From Accumulibacter sp964428215 (GTDB lineage Bacteria > Pseudomonadota > Gammaproteobacteria > Burkholderiales > Rhodocyclaceae), in contig CAYRXO010000034.1 of the NCBI GenBank assembly GCA_964428215.1, positions 1-22,929 of the forward strand: a stretch of 22,929 nt of DNA, given 5' to 3'. Under the pieces are notes generated by a model. The model made no database searches. It was not told the DNA's origin and saw nothing but the letters and a program-made list of their open reading frames with translations. Of the stretch, positions 1-5,927 are shown piece after piece; positions within the stretch are counted from its first letter, which is position 1; every line of letters begins with the position of its first letter. A program made the translations under genes and the position numbers.

Positions 1-31
1 GATGCCAGCCAGTTTTCCCGTTCGGACCATC

Positions 32-48
32 CTGGCACGCCGTTCGCT
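32..48 (+). promoter_or_regulatory. Sigma-54 (-24/-12) promoter of the RNA-repair operon
   Basis: The sequence CTGGCACGCCGTTCGCT fits the sigma-54 consensus YTGGCACGRNNNTTGCW with two deviations (C for R at 40, C for T at 45). The invariant GG (34-35) and GC (46-47) are separated by exactly 10 bases. Counting from the -12 C at 47, transcription should start near 59, within two bases of the 5' strand of the tRNA-like acceptor stem at 61. In enterobacteria rtc operons are activated by the sigma-54 activator RtcR, so the promoter type fits the operon. The activator gene and its upstream sites would lie left of the window. Confidence 0.8.
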
Positions 49-60
49 AAACAATCTGCG

Positions 61-227
61 GGCGCCAAGGCGCCGTCAGGCCCACGGGTCGGGGGTGTTC
101 TCCCCGCCGGTGCGCGACAAGCGGGTAACGATCCGTCCCTGCCGCGTATGCCGCCACGGTTCCCGCGTTCACCGGCGTTTCTGGTGACGGCACGCGAGTG
201 CCGCTGGGTTCGATTCCCGGGGCGCCG
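61..227 (+). ncRNA. tRNA-like RNA 1, long form with an internal insertion
   Basis: The 3' part folds like a class II tRNA. A T arm is formed by CTGGG (204-208), the loop TTCGATT (209-215) and CCCGG (216-220). It is preceded by a variable-arm-like hairpin, CGGCAC/GTGCCG with a GCGA tetraloop (188-203). After the T arm, GGCGCC (221-226) pairs perfectly with GGCGCC at 61-66, giving a six-pair acceptor stem. A possible anticodon-like arm is TCACC/GGTGA (169-173 with 183-187), whose loop lacks a normal anticodon context. Bases 67-168 replace the D arm with extra structure: hairpin 90-94/102-106, and pairings 121-125 with 162-166 or 107-112 with 170-175. The 5' end coincides with the predicted sigma-54 start. 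It is not a normal tRNA. By analogy it may be a Y-RNA-like or tRNA-mimic component of the RtcB operon. Confidence 0.6.
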
Positions 228-297
228 ACATGGATAGCTCAATTGGGTAGAGCAACCGTTTCGACGGTGTGTCGCAGGTTCGACTCCTGCTCCAAAG
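228..297 (+). ncRNA. tRNA-like RNA 2, with a UUCG tetraloop in place of the anticodon loop
   Basis: This element has near-canonical tRNA spacing. The acceptor base TGGA (231-234) pairs with TCCA (291-294), and the outer three pairs are mismatched. TA (235-236) sits at positions 8-9. The D arm is GCTC (237-240), loop AATTGGGTA, GAGC (250-253). The anticodon-position arm is ACCGT (255-259), loop TTCG (260-263), ACGGT (264-268), so the usual seven-base anticodon loop is replaced by a stable UUCG tetraloop. The variable region is five bases. The T arm is GCAGG (274-278), loop TTCGACT, CCTGC (286-290). It abuts tRNA-like RNA 1 and lies on the same predicted transcript as the slipin, zinc-ribbon and rtcB genes. 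It cannot decode. Without an anticodon loop it also could not be cut by anticodon-loop nucleases in the usual way. Confidence 0.8.
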
Positions 298-535
298 CTG
301 TTGTAGTCCTCGTTGTACCCGCCGGCCGCGAGTGGCGCAAGCGCTCGTCGCCGGGAGCTCTGGCTCCGTTTCCGGATGGCCGGCACGGCGTGCCGCAGGC
401 ACTTGCGGACCCGTGCGCGTCCTGCCCGGCAGGCGCGTGGCGCGGTCGAAGTGCCGCCCAACGCTGCCCCGGCGATCCCGCCACGGCAGCCCGCACTCCC
501 GGCGCGTGCCGGCAAAACAGAAGAAAGGAAAGATC
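298..535 (+). other. GC-rich structured leader between the tRNA-like RNAs and the slipin gene
   Basis: No convincing gene is visible here. The 238 bases contain local hairpins: GGAGC/GCTCC around TCTG (354-367) and CGGCAC/GTGCCG around GGC (381-395). The second repeats the stem sequence of the variable-arm hairpin at 188-203. A purine-rich ribosome-binding site (about 521-532) ends the leader. The long open frames crossing it have no recognisable protein similarity. Confidence 0.5.
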
Positions 536-1708
536 ATGTGGCAACGTTTCATTGTCAAAAAGAACGAATGCGGCGTGCTGTTGCGCGACGGCGATTTCGA
601 ACGGCTGTTGCCGGCCGGTCGTTACCTTTTTATCGACCCCTTTCGGCGGCTGTCCGTGCAGAACTGGCGACTCGATGCGCCGATGAGCGATCAGGCGCTG
701 GTCGATTATCTGCAAGCGCATCAACCGCAAAGCGTCGCCCAGCATCTGGTGCGCATGCTCGTTGCTGACGATCAGGTCGGTCTGCGTTACGAAAACGAGG
801 TGCTCGTCGAGATTCTGCCGCCCGGCGCGCGTGCCTGTCACTGGCAAGGCCTGTTGACGCACCGGCTGGAGAATATCGACCTGCGCAGCGAGGTTGCCTT
901 GCCGCCGGCGCTGGTGGCACGTCTGGCGCAACCCGCACTGCGCGACCGGCCGATCGCCGGCCTGAACGGCGTGCTGATGGTCTCTGTGCCGGCCTATCAT
1001 GTCGGCATGCTGAAGGTCGACGGCCAGATCCAGCCCTTGCTGTCGCCGGGTCTGGCGGCGTTCTGGCGCTTCAACCGTGACGTGCAGGTCGAACTGGTCG
1101 ACACCCGCTGGCAAAGCCTCGAAGTGAGTGGACAGGACATCCTGTCGCACGACAAGGTCAGCCTGCGCCTGAATCTGGCGGCGACCTGGCGTTACAGCGA
1201 CGTGCTGCAGGCGCATCAGCGGCTGCACAAGCCGCTCGAACACCTGTACCGCGAACTGCAGTTCGGTTTGCGTGCCGCGGTCGGGACGCGGACGATCGAC
1301 GAGTTGCTCGACAACAAGCGGGTGATCGACGAAGTGGTCGGCGCGCACGTCAGCGGCAAACTGGCCGCGGCCGGCATCGAAATCGGCAGCGTTGGCGTCA
1401 AGGACATCATCCTGCCCGGCGAGATGAAAACGATCCTCGGCCAGCTCGTCGAGGCGCAAAAGTCGGCCGAAGCGAACGTCATCCGCCGGCGCGAGGAGAC
1501 GGCAGCGACGCGTTCGCTGCTCAACACCGCCAAGGTGATGGAAGACAATCCGACGGCGCTGCGCCTGAAGGAGCTGGAAACGCTCGAGCGCGTCGCCGAA
1601 CGCATCGACCGCATTTCCGTGTTTGGAGGGCTGGAACAGGTGTTGAGCGGGTTGGTGAATCTTGGCCGTCCGCAGGAGAAAAATCATGGACGCAGCAATC
1701 CGGCGTAG
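536..1708 (+). CDS. Slipin-family SPFH/band-7 protein of an RtcB operon
   Basis: This 390-residue protein has an SPFH/band-7 core at about residues 145-330, followed by an Ala/Glu/Arg-rich helical segment (around QLVEAQKSAEANVIRRREETAA) of the kind that drives oligomerisation in stomatin/slipin proteins. The N-terminal 140 residues form a charged, mostly beta domain. I see no signal peptide and no hydrophobic hairpin, so membrane association, if any, would be peripheral. The ATG at 536 is chosen because AGAAAGGAAAG lies just upstream and the family-like sequence MWQRFIVKKNECGVLL begins there; the frame is open 267 bases further upstream, but through the RNA region. The stop overlaps the next gene by 23 bases. 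Slipins are scaffolds. A role in positioning RNA-repair components is inference from the operon. Confidence 0.85.
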   Translation: MWQRFIVKKNECGVLLRDGDFERLLPAGRYLFIDPFRRLSVQNWRLDAPMSDQALVDYLQAHQPQSVAQHLVRMLVADDQVGLRYENEVLVEILPPGARACHWQGLLTHRLENIDLRSEVALPPALVARLAQPALRDRPIAGLNGVLMVSVPAYHVGMLKVDGQIQPLLSPGLAAFWRFNRDVQVELVDTRWQSLEVSGQDILSHDKVSLRLNLAATWRYSDVLQAHQRLHKPLEHLYRELQFGLRAAVGTRTIDELLDNKRVIDEVVGAHVSGKLAAAGIEIGSVGVKDIILPGEMKTILGQLVEAQKSAEANVIRRREETAATRSLLNTAKVMEDNPTALRLKELETLERVAERIDRISVFGGLEQVLSGLVNLGRPQEKNHGRSNPA

Positions 1709-2141
1709 CGGCAAGCAGCGGCGGGCGGAAATTCTCGCCGCCCGCCGCCGGCGGCAGAACAGGCAAAGCGCCTTGGCCGCGCAGGAAAATCGGCGGCTGG
1801 CGCCGCCCGGCAGCGCGCCGGTCGACGCGTCATTGCTGCTGCCGATCAACAGCTACGGCGCGCCGGAATTCGTAAGCCGCGGGTACTACCTCGACCAGGT
1901 ATTCCGCTGCATCGATTGCGCTGCCGAAGGTATCTGGTACGCCGAGCGACAGAAATGGTGGTACGAAGTCGTCGGCGGCCATCCCTGCAGCATCGCCCGG
2001 CGCTGCGCCGCCTGCCGGGCCAAGGAACGGCAACGCAAGGCCCTGGCTCGCCAGCAATCTGGCGTTGCGGCAAACTCTGCCAGTTCGGCGCCCGCCGCCA
2101 GGCAGCACGGACACGATCCGGCAATTTCTGGCGGCGACTGA
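1686..2141 (+). CDS. Small basic zinc-ribbon protein between slipin and rtcB
   Basis: This 151-residue protein has a very basic N-terminus (RRSGKQRRAEILAARRRRQ, about residues 6-24) and a zinc-ribbon core. The core has Cys75-x2-Cys78 and Cys107-x2-Cys110 flanking an aromatic stretch (WYAERQKWWYEVV). The tail is low-complexity and Ala/Ser-rich. The start is set by AGGAG at 1674-1678, seven bases before the ATG at 1686, inside the end of the slipin gene, so the two are probably translationally coupled. The ribbon resembles short 'probable zinc-ribbon' domains of unknown function. The charge pattern suggests RNA binding, and the location suggests that its substrate is the tRNA-like RNA or RtcB's RNA; both points are inference. 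rtcB begins 68 bases downstream. Confidence 0.8.
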   Translation: MDAAIRRSGKQRRAEILAARRRRQNRQSALAAQENRRLAPPGSAPVDASLLLPINSYGAPEFVSRGYYLDQVFRCIDCAAEGIWYAERQKWWYEVVGGHPCSIARRCAACRAKERQRKALARQQSGVAANSASSAPAARQHGHDPAISGGD

Positions 2142-2209
2142 GCAAGCAGCAACGGCGGCAAAAATCAATCGTCACATCGCCGCATCGGCGAGCAGGAAAG
2201 GAAAAAACG

Positions 2210-3454
2210 ATGGCCACTTCGGCAAATGACCACGACGTAGCGGGCGAAATCATCGACGTCGCCGGCGGCGCCCCGATCAAGATGTGGACGCACGGCGTTC
2301 CCGTCGAGGACGCCGCGCGCCAGCAACTGATCAACACCGCGCGTCTGCCGTTCATCTATCGCCATCTGGCGGTGATGCCCGACGTCCATCTCGGCAAGGG
2401 ATCGACGATCGGCAGCGTCATCCCGACGCGCGGGGCGATCATCCCGGCGGCGGTCGGCGTCGACATCGGTTGCGGCATGATCGCCGCGCGCACGACGCTC
2501 AGCGCCAGCGATCTGCCCGACAATCTGCATCCACTGCGGCTGGCCATCGAACGCGCCGTGCCGCACGGCCGCAGCGTCGGCAACGGACAGCGCGACACGG
2601 GAAGCTGGGGAAACCCGCCGCCAACGGTCGATGCCCTGTGGGCCGAGCTGCTGCCGCGCTTCAAGCGCATCGTCGACAAATACCCGAAACTCGAAAAAAC
2701 CAACCACTACGTGCATCTGGGAACGCTGGGCACCGGCAACCATTTCATCGAAGTCTGTCTCGATGAAGCCGAGCAGGTCTGGCTGATGCTCCATTCCGGC
2801 TCGCGCGGCGTCGGCAACGCCATCGGCAGCACCTTCATCGAACTGGCCCAGGCCGACATGCGCCGCCAGCAGGTGAATCTGCCCGACCGCGACCTGGCGT
2901 ATCTCGAAGAAGGCAGCCGCCATTTCGCCGATTACGTCGAAGCGGTCGGCTGGGCGCAGGATTTCGCGCGCTGTAACCGGCAGGTGATGATGAACCATCT
3001 GGTCGCCGCGACGCGGCAGGTGATCGCCAAGCCATTCACCGTCGACGTCGAAGCGGTGAACTGCCACCACAACTACGTACAGAAGGAAACGCATTTCGGC
3101 AACGAGGTCTACGTCACCCGCAAGGGCGCCGTCTCGGCCCGGCGCGGCGAACTCGGCATCATCCCCGGTTCGATGGGCGCGCGCAGCTACATCGTCCGCG
3201 GACTCGGCAACACCGAATCCTTCTGCTCATGCAGCCACGGCGCCGGCCGGACGATGAGCCGCAGCCAGGCCCGCCGCCAATTCACCGTCGCCGACCAGGA
3301 ACGCGCCACCGCGCACGTCGAATGCCGCAAGGACAGCGGCGTCATCGACGAGATTCCGATGGCCTATAAAGACATCGACGCGGTGATGCACGCGCAGCGC
3401 GCGCTGGTCGAAGTCGTGCATACCCTGCGTCAGGTGGTTTGCGTCAAGGGTTGA
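2210..3454 (+). CDS. rtcB: RNA-splicing ligase RtcB (3'-phosphate/5'-OH RNA ligase)
   Basis: RtcB joins RNA ends carrying a 3'-phosphate or 2',3'-cyclic phosphate to 5'-OH ends, using GTP and Mn2+. The family's key residues are all present in this 414-residue protein (E. coli RtcB is about 408): Asp85 and Cys88 in GVDIGCGM, Asn177/His178 in GTLGTGNHF, His195 in LHSGSRG, His286/287 in NCHHNY, and the guanylylated His343 in SHGAGR. The start at 2210 is chosen over an upstream in-frame ATG at 1916 because it follows an AGGAAAGG element and matches family length. It is the last gene of the sigma-54 operon. Neither rtcA (RNA cyclase) nor archease follows, so RtcB here seems to work with the slipin and zinc-ribbon proteins. 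Cytoplasmic. Confidence 0.97.
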   Translation: MATSANDHDVAGEIIDVAGGAPIKMWTHGVPVEDAARQQLINTARLPFIYRHLAVMPDVHLGKGSTIGSVIPTRGAIIPAAVGVDIGCGMIAARTTLSASDLPDNLHPLRLAIERAVPHGRSVGNGQRDTGSWGNPPPTVDALWAELLPRFKRIVDKYPKLEKTNHYVHLGTLGTGNHFIEVCLDEAEQVWLMLHSGSRGVGNAIGSTFIELAQADMRRQQVNLPDRDLAYLEEGSRHFADYVEAVGWAQDFARCNRQVMMNHLVAATRQVIAKPFTVDVEAVNCHHNYVQKETHFGNEVYVTRKGAVSARRGELGIIPGSMGARSYIVRGLGNTESFCSCSHGAGRTMSRSQARRQFTVADQERATAHVECRKDSGVIDEIPMAYKDIDAVMHAQRALVEVVHTLRQVVCVKG

Positions 3455-3988
3455 TCTGTGCTGGGTGATGCAGTTTGTTCTGCGGACGATTCGCTTTTGC
3501 TTGGGTCGAACGCGGTACAGCGGTCCGCGCGCGTCAATCAAGCCTCATGCGCCTTTCGCTTCCTCTATCGGCGGGTCCCCGAGCGCCCGGAAGCCGGCTT
3601 CGACATCCCGATGGCGAAGGTGCCCCAGCGCCTTCTGACATTGCGGTCTGTCTGCCAGAGCGCCCTTTTCGTTTGCCACCCCTCGCGAGCCGCAGAACAC
3701 CACTCGTCCGCATCTCGCATCCCTGTCTGATCCTTGCCAGCGGCTTGACCCGCGATGCGGGACGCTTACAATCCCCATAAGTACCGTCGTCGAAGCGCTT
3801 CAGTCCAACGCGGTTTATCTGCCGCAGATACACCAGCCAAAAAACCGAACGCTTTCGGCGTGGCAGAAAACGCTATTCGTTAGGCAAAAAACCACCTTTT
3901 CAATCTTCAAACATCTGGAAGCCCTTATCCGACCAGACTGCTCAGCGCATTGCCGATACCTGTAGTAGGCCATTCCGGAGAATCCCAC
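3455..3988. other. Intergenic region after rtcB, no gene seen
   Basis: These 534 bases hold only short open frames without recognisable similarity. The first 250 bases are GC-rich like the flanks; from about 3790 base composition shifts towards AT with A-runs, marking entry to the accessory segment. A good sigma-70-type promoter lies at 3745-3772. No terminator with a clear T-run is visible after rtcB. Confidence 0.5.
3745..3772 (+). promoter_or_regulatory. Sigma-70-type promoter upstream of the transglycosylase-like gene
   Basis: TTGACC (3745-3750) and TACAAT (3767-3772) are separated by 16 bases, close to the TTGACA/TATAAT consensus. It would give a leader of about 210 bases before the next gene at 3989. 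A start nearer to the gene is not excluded. Confidence 0.5.
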
Positions 3989-4555
3989 ATGCCCACCCCA
4001 TCAAATAAAGATTGCCTGATAAAAGATATCAAAACCTGCCAGTTTAAGGTCTCACCCAACAGCAAGACCGATGGCGCCGAACCTATTTACGAATTGTCAG
4101 TGTTCTCCACAGTTGCAAAACATTCAGCAGACATTGATCGCGTCGCAATCGAAACTGGCGTCGATGCCACATTGATTCGCGCAATTATGTATATGGAAAC
4201 CACCCACGGCTATTATGACGCTCCGCTGAGCATTCTTGGCGTCAACAAATCGATCCTACCCATGAATATAAACGTGGCATATTGGGGTGACACCTTTGGA
4301 ACACGAAAGGATCTTCAAAAGCCTTATGAAAATATCAAGGCCGGCGCAACCATTCTGAAGCGAATAATCACCAATCTCCCAAAAGGGTCAGGCGTTGAGC
4401 AAATTGCGACTCTTTACCAAAACATCAACGCCAGCACCGTCAGTAACTATGGCGCTCGAGTCAAGAAGATTTACGAGAGCAAACCTTGGACGGAAAGGGC
4501 GCCAAACAGCGCACCCCTAACTGGCGCCGGAAGCACGATTCAGCCCAAGCCATGA
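3989..4555 (+). CDS. Lytic-transglycosylase-like (SLT/lysozyme-fold) protein, possible toxin effector
   Basis: This 188-residue protein contains an SLT-like segment: VDATLIRAIMYMETTHG supplies the helix and candidate catalytic Glu of soluble lytic transglycosylases, and KPYENIKAGATILKRI and IATLYQNINA match later helices of that fold. Such enzymes cleave the MurNAc-GlcNAc bond of peptidoglycan. I see no signal peptide or membrane segment, so it cannot reach its substrate by Sec; this is typical of secreted effectors or phage lysins. GGAG at 3977-3980, eight bases upstream, supports the ATG at 3989. Base composition is more AT-rich than the flanks. The next gene overlaps its stop (ATGA) and encodes a small membrane protein, which suggests an effector/immunity pair or a lysis cassette. 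Domain call moderately sure; toxin role is inference. Confidence 0.65.
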   Translation: MPTPSNKDCLIKDIKTCQFKVSPNSKTDGAEPIYELSVFSTVAKHSADIDRVAIETGVDATLIRAIMYMETTHGYYDAPLSILGVNKSILPMNINVAYWGDTFGTRKDLQKPYENIKAGATILKRIITNLPKGSGVEQIATLYQNINASTVSNYGARVKKIYESKPWTERAPNSAPLTGAGSTIQPKP

Positions 4556-4779
4556 ACAATTACTGGCGACTGAGTCTCGCCATAGCCACCCTTATCGGCG
4601 CAGCGACCGGCTCAATATTTCTATGGATCGGCCTGGACCACAATGCACAAGGTGAACTTGTTTCGTCATCAGGCGATGTTGATATATGGCAAGCGCTTAT
4701 AATATTTGGCTCTTGGGCAATTATCGCCTCAGCAATTGTCACCGGAATTGCCTTCATGGCGCATCGAATCTCGCGGTGA
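4552..4779 (+). CDS. 75-residue two-helix membrane protein, candidate immunity or holin-like partner
   Basis: The ATG at 4552 overlaps the stop of the preceding gene by four bases, so the pair is probably translationally coupled. The product has two predicted membrane helices, at about residues 7-28 (LSLAIATLIGAATGSIFLWIGL) and 46-68 (ALIIFGSWAIIASAIVTGIAFM). They are joined by an acidic, polar loop of about 18 residues. I recognise no family. Its position after a leaderless peptidoglycan hydrolase suggests a membrane-bound immunity protein with its loop in the periplasm. A holin-like function is the alternative. A longer in-frame start exists at 4486 but lies well inside the upstream gene. 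Confidence 0.6.
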   Translation: MNNYWRLSLAIATLIGAATGSIFLWIGLDHNAQGELVSSSGDVDIWQALIIFGSWAIIASAIVTGIAFMAHRISR

Positions 4780-4895
4780 ATTCGTAACCTATAGCGACGA
4801 GTGCGGATAAAAAGAAGGATTAGCGTGAAAGAAACGCTCACCAAGACGAGCGAGCCCCTGACCGGCGAGGGTCATGCAGGGAAGGCTGATGAGGA

Positions 4896-5330
4896 TCAGG
4901 CGTTGGCTGGGGTGATGAAACCGAGTTTGGTCAGGGCCTTGATCCAGCGTGGGGCGTTGCGCTGAACGGAAAGCGCTTCATAGTCGGTGGCGGAATCCCG
5001 GTAATGTTCGCGCCGCTTGAGAATGAAGAAGATGGTGCGGAGCATCTTGTGGCCGATGGCGATGATGGCGCGTTTGTAACCACGCCGGACGACGAGCGAC
5101 TGGAGCTTCGGCTTGAACACGGACTGGGTACGACTGGCGGCATGGGCGAATTCGCAGAGCAGGCGACGGACGTAGAGGTTGCCTTTGCGGACGTGTCCGG
5201 ACTGGCGTTTGCCGGCCGACTCGTTGTTGCCGGGGCAGATGCCGACCCAGGACGCCAGGCGGTCCGCGCTGCCGAAGGCATCCATATCGGTACCGATTTC
5301 GACCAGCAACATGGCGGGGATCGTTTGCAG
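4896..5330 (-). pseudogene. IS110-family transposase remnant (C-terminal part)
   Basis: The minus strand encodes about 144 residues of the C-terminal Transposase_20 domain of IS110-type transposases. Hallmarks are EIGTDMDAFGSADRLASW, the ICPGNNESAGKRQSG motif and KGNLYVRRLLCEFAHAASR. The N-terminal DEDD catalytic domain is missing; IS110 transposases are normally about 330-400 residues. Similarity begins at LQTIP near 5330, and the residues normally following TIP (a GxGxxTA-like turn) are also missing, so there is an internal deletion as well. The open frame continues to 5633, but that part does not look like a transposase. No copy of the 5' half is visible in the window. The element is dead and marks past insertion beside the transglycosylase-like pair. 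Confidence 0.8.
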
Positions 5331-5339
5331 AGCCGTAGT

Positions 5340-5362
5340 GTGGATAAGCGTAGCGCATCCAC
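5340..5362. repeat. REP-like palindrome
   Basis: GTGGAT (5340-5345) pairs with ATCCAC (5357-5362), and the inner GCG/CGC (5348-5350 with 5354-5356) closes on TAG. This type of GTGGATAAGCG...ATCCAC palindrome is familiar to me as a dispersed intergenic element in proteobacteria. Here it sits within 10 bases of where transposase similarity stops. Only one copy is in this window, so its repeat status is not shown here. Confidence 0.45.
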
Positions 5363-5830
5363 CGCCCTTCCCGAAGCAATCTTTCCCCCGCAGATAGTCA
5401 TGGCCGCTGCCCGCGAACCCGGACTGGATCTCCTGCCTTTCTTCGCGGAGAACGTCGTTGCCGGTCGGGTTCATCTCTCTGGTGTCTACGCGAAAGCGAT
5501 CGGTCGAGGTCCTGGTAATGGGGACCAGGAAAGCATGGTACGACCTGAAGCCGGCAGATCTCTCTTTTGAAAGATAATCTCGCTTGTGACGGCGCGGGGA
5601 ATGCTCAGCCACTGATGATTTTTGCGTTGTCATTTGATGGCACGGGGTTCGACGCGTCCGGCTCGAACCGGAAATCGCATCAAGCCAATGCGTAGGCTGC
5701 CGTTGGGACCGCGTTGGTTTATTACGCTCTCGGTTTCGGACTGTCGGGAATTTTTACACTTACCGCTCCAACCTTCTCGCCAACTGCTGCGCTCATTACA
5801 TAAGCACTCGAGTTGATGTATTTTTTGCTT

Positions 5831-5847
5831 TGGGCATGTTCGTTGCT
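5831..5847 (+). promoter_or_regulatory. Sigma-54-like promoter candidate for the autotransporter gene
   Basis: TGGGCATGTTCGTTGCT has GG (5833-5834) and GC (5845-5846) separated by exactly 10 bases, with TTGCT matching the -12 consensus. The -24 half deviates (GGGCATG for TGGCACG, and T for R at 5839). A start near 5858 would leave a leader of about 70 bases. The symmetric element at 5742-5758 lies about 75 bases upstream, a plausible activator distance. This is a candidate only. Confidence 0.4.
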
Positions 5848-5927
5848 TGCGTTTGATATGTCCCGTTGGCATGACGGCAAGCGACGCTTTATCATGACAG
5901 CCAGGGTGATATCCGGAGGGAGTGACA

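Larger units (their letters stand above)
5331..5927. other. Intergenic region between the IS110 remnant and the autotransporter
   Basis: No convincing gene is present. The region contains the 5340-5362 palindrome, a seven-pair inverted repeat GGTTCGA/TCGAACC (5646-5652 with 5663-5669), an AT-rich stretch around 5740-5860 with the symmetric element TGTCGGGAATTTTTACA (5742-5758), and the sigma-54-like promoter candidate at 5831-5847. The last 300 bases are probably the control region of the autotransporter gene. Confidence 0.45.

Noticed and set aside
445..451. GTCGAAG, matching the short bacterial Y-RNA Ro-binding pattern GNCGAAN0-1G
   Set aside because: The motif is too short to be significant in this GC-rich leader, and I found no matching partner strand forming the expected closing stem.
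269..535. Open frame extending the slipin protein 89 codons upstream
   Set aside because: It runs through the tRNA-like RNA and GC-rich leader, has no protein similarity, and a good ribosome-binding site precedes the ATG at 536.
239..1849. Long minus-strand frame (536 codons) opposite slipin
   Set aside because: Composition-driven shadow of a GC-rich coding region; no recognisable domain.
2165..3094. Long minus-strand frame opposite rtcB
   Set aside because: Antisense shadow; the plus strand encodes a complete RtcB with all active-site residues.
5004..5570. Plus-strand frame of 188 codons in the IS110 region
   Set aside because: Antisense to the transposase remnant, which has clear family motifs on the minus strand.
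5646..5669. GGTTCGA/TCGAACC inverted repeat resembling a tRNA T arm
   Set aside because: The loop is ten bases and no acceptor, D or anticodon arms surround it, so it is not a tRNA or an attachment site I can support.
5868..5882. Second GG...GC pair upstream of the autotransporter
   Set aside because: The spacing between GG and GC is 11, not 10, so it does not fit sigma-54.
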